From positions 612-13,006 of the forward strand of contig JAOXYB010041105.1 in assembly GCA_028565635.1 (NCBI GenBank): a stretch of DNA of 12,395 bases. Direction: 5' to 3'. Numbering within the stretch: position 1 is the stretch's first letter; each line of letters starts with the position of its first letter. The notes under the pieces are model-generated. The model was given only the letters and a program-made list of their open reading frames with translations, did not search any database and was not told the origin of the DNA. The DNA comes from Phoronis ovalis (Eukaryota; Phoronida; Phoronidae). The translations under genes were made by a program, and so were the position numbers. Shown here in pieces: positions 8,699 to 12,395 of the stretch.

Positions 8699-8742
8699 GA
8701 GCTCGAGAGCGGTAACGCAGATGCCGCTCGCGGAGCGAGCTC
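8699..8742. repeat. GC-rich two-part hairpin in intron 2
   Basis: GAGCTCG (8699-8705) pairs with CGAGCTC (8736-8742), and GAGCGG (8707-8712) with CCGCTC (8724-8729), leaving an 11-nt loop. It stands out in AT-rich intron sequence. It may be part of an interspersed repeat that includes the neighbouring 8516-8613 element. Confidence 0.5.
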
Positions 8743-9322
8743 TTATATAACGCGTATGTGTATTGGAGTATATATGGCGTAACCTACATCGTGGAGCATG
8801 CAGACCGGGGCCCAGACATTTTGCCAGTATATCCAAAACCAGTTTCCACAAATTTTGTAGTTTATCTCAAATGTTTCCCAAATCACTTTGTGCATTTTTC
8901 TGGCTTATGTATAATTTTGATTCATAAAATTAGACGTAAAGTTGTGCCCATAACATAACCATTTCATTCCAAACTGGTCTGTTTTGGTGTTGGCAGTCAC
9001 TTTTAGAATTAAGCATTACTTTACGCAAAAACCTGTTTTCAAATTTGCACAGTTTGTCGCCGTAAAATTTTCAAATTGCTTCCATGCTTTTTCTGCCTCA
9101 CATACAAAATAAAAGAACAAAATAAGTACTAGTTTTTTTAGAATCAAAGAAGTTCAGCAGCCGACACATATCTGACAAATATCATGTTTTGCTGCATCAG
9201 CAGCGCTCGTGGATCGTGATTCTAAAGGCGCGATCGATGTCATTTTACTAAAATGCAGAAACGTCCGGGAGAAACGTTATGCACGAACACGTAATGTTAT
9301 GTGCAATACCAAGCAGTTGGGG

Positions 9323-10380
9323 AAGTCAATAGAAGCATATCTGAGCTTACCTTGATATTTCGCCTGTTTCATATTAAAGAATAAAAACTATTATCCTGTG
9401 ATAACGGAGGATATTAAAACTTTACGTCTGCCCTAAATATCCCATATCATGAGGTCTGATTATACAACAAATTACTCATTTCGCTAATCTCGCAGCACAA
9501 ATTGATTAGATGTAACAGTTTGGTTGAAATGCAATTGCTGTAATCAATATTATATAAATCGTGTAAAAAAAGTTTACCGCAGATTGAATTATCGCTTCAT
9601 CAACATTATATTAAGAGACCAGTAAGGCTGAATCGCCGCATATATATAGTAGAATTTGCATTTTACTATTGCCTGCATATCGTTAACATAAATTACATTG
9701 TTTCCCTAATAATCGCCCCCTGTTTTAATAATCGGTCTCTAGTGACTAAAATAAATCAATAATCGCCCCCTCTCTAATAATCGCCCCCGGGACGGCAATT
9801 TAAGTTGAAGATTCATTTGAATTAATACGAGATAATCACATTTTACTTCATTATTATGTGTAGTTGATTAGCTCTTTTCGGATGATGCGTTGGGTTTTAA
9901 GGAATAATTTAGTATTATTTATTATTTGCATTTTAAAAAAATGGGATACATTCTTTCATTTCAAGTCAATAGAAGTATATCTGAGGTCGCCTTGAGGTTT
10001 CGCCTGTTTCATATATTAAGAAATAAAACATATTATCCTGTGATGATGGAGGATATGGAAACTTTACGTTTGCCCTAATTACCCCATATAGAACTGATTA
10101 TACATCAAAAGTTTACCGCTGATTGATTTATCGCTTACTGGCTCGGAACTCAAACGTTGCTACATTTTATCAACATTATATTAAGAGACGTTGTATTAAG
10201 GCTGAATCGCCCGCATATAGTTGAATTTGCATTTTGCTATTGCCTGCACATCGTTAATATAAAGTAAAGTGTTTTCTCTAATAATCGCCCCCTCTAGTGA
10301 CTAAAATAAATAAATAATCGCCCCCTCTCTAATAATCATCCCAATTTAAGTTGAAGATTCATTTGAATTAATACGAGATA
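9323..10380. repeat. Diverged tandem duplication within intron 2
   Basis: Copy 1 (9323-9834) and copy 2 (9963-10380) start with AAGTCAATAGAAG(C/T)ATATCTGAG and end with TTCATTTGAATTAATACGAG. In between they share TTTCGCCTGTTTCATAT, ATTATCCTGTGAT, ATCAACATTATATTAAGAG and TTGCCTGCA(T/C)ATCGTTAA. Copy 2 lacks about 90 bp net. Each contains AATAATCGCCCCC motifs (9708, 9758 and 9776 in copy 1; 10280 and 10313 in copy 2). The two copies are separated by 128 bp of other sequence. Confidence 0.75.
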
Positions 10381-10588
10381 TTTTTTTCTATTCTTATTTC
10401 ACACTGTGATACTATTCCAGTCCTGAATTTTATAGCAAATTACTAAAAGAGTTTGATAACAAAAGTTTGTAAACTATAGCACGTGTGTAAATATTGCGTG
10501 ATGTTCAAAGCTGCAAGTTTTTTTCTGGATTCAATATCATGCTTTACAGGAATTTTACAACATTTTTGAAAACTTTATTTATCCTAAC

Positions 10589-10709
10589 CTGTGAAAACAT
10601 TATTTCTTCCATCATCTTTTTGTTAGGTCCGATGTACGTTCTTGGCTTCTGGTTTTTCTTCGTAATGCCAATAAAGAATGCCACATGATACCACATGGAC
10701 ATCAATATC
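10589..10709 (-). CDS. BtaA-like transferase, exon 2
   Basis: This 121-nt exon supplies one base of a split codon plus 40 codons. The acceptor is CCTTTTTGTAG just before 10709 and the donor is CAG|GTTAGG at 10588-10587, giving phase 0 into the last exon. The translation begins with the hydrophobic stretch ILMSMWYHVAFFIGI, passes through a basic linker (KKNQKPRTY), and ends MMEEIMFSQ. Joined to KWEDTDVL of the next exon this gives the sequence type expected just before the WED motif of BtaA/DUF3419 proteins, where an aromatic residue and Gln precede it. The in-phase fit and the motif continuity are the reasons for the call. Met codons in this exon (residues 23 and 25) are possible alternative starts if exon 1 is not used. 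The antisense open frames here, at 10494-10878 on the plus strand, are shadows. Confidence 0.75.
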
Positions 10710-11043
10710 CTACAAAAAGGTTCACGATATAAGTTTAACTAATATAATTAGAAGGGTGCTTGGTAGAATGTTCACTTTCGAGAAAAAATATTCTAGTTCC
10801 TGCACAGAAATTGATAAATATCATAAAAAGGCATTTTACAGTTGGAAGGAAGCTATTACGTATCACATGGAATACTGATGCATGTATCACCGTAATTACT
10901 TTTTCTTTAAATAGTTTACTAAATTGAACCTCCATGTGCTTTTTTATATGTTTATAAATATCTATTATACAATGTAATTTTATTACGCAACAAATGCATC
11001 AAACAACTGATGATTACGTGCTAAATAAAAGCTATTTGCTGTG

Positions 11044-11099
11044 ATATTTCACTATACATTATACATGATACATATATATTTCACTATACATTGTACATG
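11044..11099. repeat. Short direct repeat, 24 bp twice
   Basis: ATATTTCACTATACATT followed by (A/G)TACATG occurs at 11044-11067 and 11076-11099, a 32-bp period with one mismatch. It lies in intron 1. Confidence 0.6.
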
Positions 11100-11174
11100 T
11101 ATATATCACTCCTTAACTGTATTACTGTGTTTAGGTATCAAGAAATGAAAAAAAAAACACTGAAAATATTATAG

Positions 11175-11273
11175 AAATATTGGTCGTGTAACTGAACAAT
11201 ATGGCGAAATAGTGTTCGAAAAAACCTTTATTGATCGAGGCCGCCATATTGTTCAGTTACCCGACCAATATTT
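11175..11273. mobile_element. Near-perfect hairpin, 32-bp arms (likely tiny MITE)
   Basis: AAATATTGGTCG through CAATATGGCG (11175-11206) is the reverse complement of CGCCATATTG through CAATATTT (11242-11273), with 31 of 32 positions matching, around a 35-nt loop. The near identity of the arms suggests a recent origin or selection for the fold. Target-site duplications are not evident. Confidence 0.65.
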
Positions 11274-11361
11274 GCTTTAGTTCATACTTTAAAACGCAAT
11301 TTCAAGTATTTAAAGCCTTGGAAAGTTTGGTCTTTCTTTGTAAATCCGCGATTGTTAGCTA

Positions 11362-11658
11362 TTAGCTGGTTCTTTGCACGAGGTCCTTACTGCATAGTGC
11401 GGCAAAAATGAATAATTTTCGGTTTCCCGCAATTTCAGGGGCAGTTTGATAAGCAAGGTAAGCGCGGAAAACGTCTGGAGAATATTTTGTACTCTTCCTT
11501 GTGCTGCTAGATTTCTTATTTAAAATTAAATAAGAGATATCAATATTTGACAAAGATGCAAACCGCGAAACAGCTTCTTCAGGATCCATTTTATCGTCTG
11601 ATAAAAGCAACTGAGATGGAACCGTCTTCACGTTACGCTTTAAATATTCTGCGTTGCT
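11362..11658 (-). other. Open segment with acceptor in phase with exon 1; possible alternative 3' exon
   Basis: On the minus strand a strong acceptor (TTCTACTTTTTTTACCAG) precedes 11658, and the following frame stays open for about 98 codons to a stop near 11362. Exon 1 of the BtaA-like gene ends two bases into a codon, and this segment needs exactly one base, so the two would join in frame. The predicted product is hydrophilic, with Lys/Ser-rich KKSSSTRKSTKYSPDVF in the middle and PEIAGNRKLFIFAALC near the end. I recognise no domain. The same frame is open upstream of the acceptor to about 11720, so it may instead be a relic coding fragment of a mobile element or a chance frame. Confidence 0.3.
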
Positions 11659-12217
11659 GGTAAAAAAAGTAGAATGTCTCGCCGTGGATTTTAGATGAAG
11701 GATTTTCCCACGGCGTTCATAAACGTATACTTTTCGGTGTTAAACAGGTTTTTAATACATATAGAAGACACTGTGTTGCTTTATCATGTAAAACCATGTA
11801 GTCTTTTTAAGGTAAAAAGTCAATAGGGGACTAAAAGCCGCCCATTTTTCCTTGCTGCGTGGCTGCATACAAAATTGCCTGTGCAATATGATAAAATAAG
11901 CACAGCCTCGTTTCCGTAACGTGTAATATGATCCCAGCGTGTCCACTATTCTCTTCGCATCTAGCCAACCGCGTCAGCTGTTTTGGCTCCTGATATACTG
12001 TTTATCCGCCGTCATATATTCGAGGTCACATAGACTACTTCGCATCCTGCTTGACGCCGGGCAATACGATAATATATTGCACGGAAAATGGCTAAAACCA
12101 CATAAGTATGAACTAATCTACAATATCACTTTTTTGTTACACATAGGCGTACGCAACTGTATTTTTTTTCAATTACATCAAATATTCGGGTCGACTCGAG
12201 CAGAATTCAGTACTTAC

Positions 12218-12276
12218 AGTTTTAGTAGCAGATAAACTACGAATGCGAAGAAATAGAGACCTTCAACTACAGACAT
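12218..12276 (-). CDS. Probable first coding exon of BtaA-like gene (membrane anchor)
   Basis: An ATG at 12276-12274 opens 19 codons (MSVVEGLYFFAFVVYLLLK) plus two bases, CT, followed by a consensus donor GTAAGT at 12217-12212. An in-frame TGA lies 18 nt upstream and the ATG has A at -3, so this is a credible start. The phase (two bases carried over) matches the acceptor of exon 2 at 10709, where the added G makes CTG (Leu20). The joined N-terminus is about 35 mostly hydrophobic residues, enough for one long membrane helix or a tight hairpin, ahead of a basic linker. The donor and the phase are visible in the sequence; that this exon belongs to the BtaA-like gene is inferred. The same donor phase also fits an acceptor at 11658, described separately. 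Confidence 0.55.
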
Positions 12277-12300
12277 CCTTCTGGGAAGATCTCTTCAGGG

Positions 12301-12320
12301 TAAAATATAAATATATACAA
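12301..12320 (-). promoter_or_regulatory. TATA-rich stretch upstream of exon 1
   Basis: On the minus strand this reads TTGTATATATTTATATTTTA, 25-45 nt upstream of the ATG at 12276. As a TATA box it would place the transcription start almost at the ATG, leaving hardly any leader. It may therefore be an incidental AT run, or the true start may be upstream of the window with a leader exon. Confidence 0.2.
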
Positions 12321-12395
12321 ACGTGGCTGAAACGAGAAGGAATGTTTTCTGATAGTACCATCTACGAGCGCTTACTATATTAGTGATAAAAGCAT

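Larger units (their letters stand above)
8442..10588 (-). other. Intron 2 of BtaA-like gene (about 2.1 kb)
   Basis: The intron runs from GTTAGG (10588-10583) to TTTTTACAG (ending at 8442) and is phase 0. It contains a diverged tandem duplication (9323-9834 and 9963-10380), a copy of an interspersed element (8516-8613) and a GC-rich hairpin (8699-8742). The stretch 8850-9322 shows only AT-rich sequence without convincing coding or repeat structure. Confidence 0.7.
10710..12217 (-). other. Intron 1 of BtaA-like gene (about 1.5 kb)
   Basis: The intron runs from GTAAGT (12217-12212) to TTTTTGTAG (ending at 10710) and is phase 2. It holds an unrecognised open segment at 11362-11658, a 32-bp-arm hairpin at 11175-11273 and a 24-bp direct repeat at 11044-11099. 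An open frame at 11752-11946 (minus) and another at 11939-12235 (plus) match nothing I know and look like chance frames. Confidence 0.55.

Noticed and set aside
8570-8958. Plus-strand frames of 70 and 66 codons, and a 58-codon minus frame near 8695-8870
   Set aside because: They lie in intron 2 over an interspersed repeat and a GC-rich hairpin; no domain or splice support.
9700-10350. Regularly recurring AATAATCGCCCCC considered as a CRISPR-like array
   Set aside because: Spacing is irregular, units are short and the context is an intron in a eukaryotic genome.
10494-10878. Two overlapping plus-strand frames, one hydrophobic and one charged
   Set aside because: They lie antisense to exon 2 of the BtaA-like gene, which has matching splice sites and family motifs; no splice or start evidence supports the plus strand.
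11752-12235. Minus frame at 11752-11946 and plus frame at 11939-12235
   Set aside because: Both are within intron 1, without family similarity, and the plus frame is antisense to the strong donor of exon 1.

Overview
The window looks like nuclear DNA of an animal, most likely a marine invertebrate (mollusc-like or a related bilaterian). It is AT-rich and has short exons with GT/AG borders, introns of 1.5 to 2.1 kb, many small inverted-repeat elements, and no bacterial-style gene packing. The assignment to a phylum is an inference from repeat content and gene structure only.

The main gene is on the minus strand, from about 12276 down to 7374. Three exons (12218-12276, 10589-10709, 7374-8441) join in phase to give a predicted 415-residue protein. 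From residue about 60 to the end it is a clear BtaA-type enzyme (DUF3419 family, S-adenosylmethionine:diacylglycerol 3-amino-3-carboxypropyl transferase), the first enzyme of betaine-lipid (DGTS) synthesis. The first 35 residues are strongly hydrophobic and look like a membrane anchor. The second enzyme, BtaB (the N-methyltransferase), is not seen here.

A second minus-strand gene probably begins near 990: one well-formed 58-codon exon (817-992) with a good acceptor and a donor in phase 0. The rest of it must lie beyond position 1, and I do not recognise it. Around 1055-1675 on the plus strand is a frameshifted relic whose last frame resembles the C-terminal part of a virus- or transposon-type cysteine protease, with Ser at the expected catalytic Cys.

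The rest is repeat-rich. In order: a long inverted repeat (2071-2470); a solo element end (2597-2630); a GC-rich, foldable island with a near-perfect Pol III B-box (3148-3280); a 57-60 bp tandem pair (3609-3730); a terminal-inverted-repeat element carrying 33-bp tandem units (3823-4142); a three-copy inverted/direct repeat (4511-4963); two copies of an interspersed element (5502-5640 and 8516-8613); a TGACC-rich repeat (5815-6380); a 270-bp MITE with target-site duplication (6535-6802); a diverged tandem duplication in intron 2 (9323-10380); and a hairpin in intron 1 (11175-11273).
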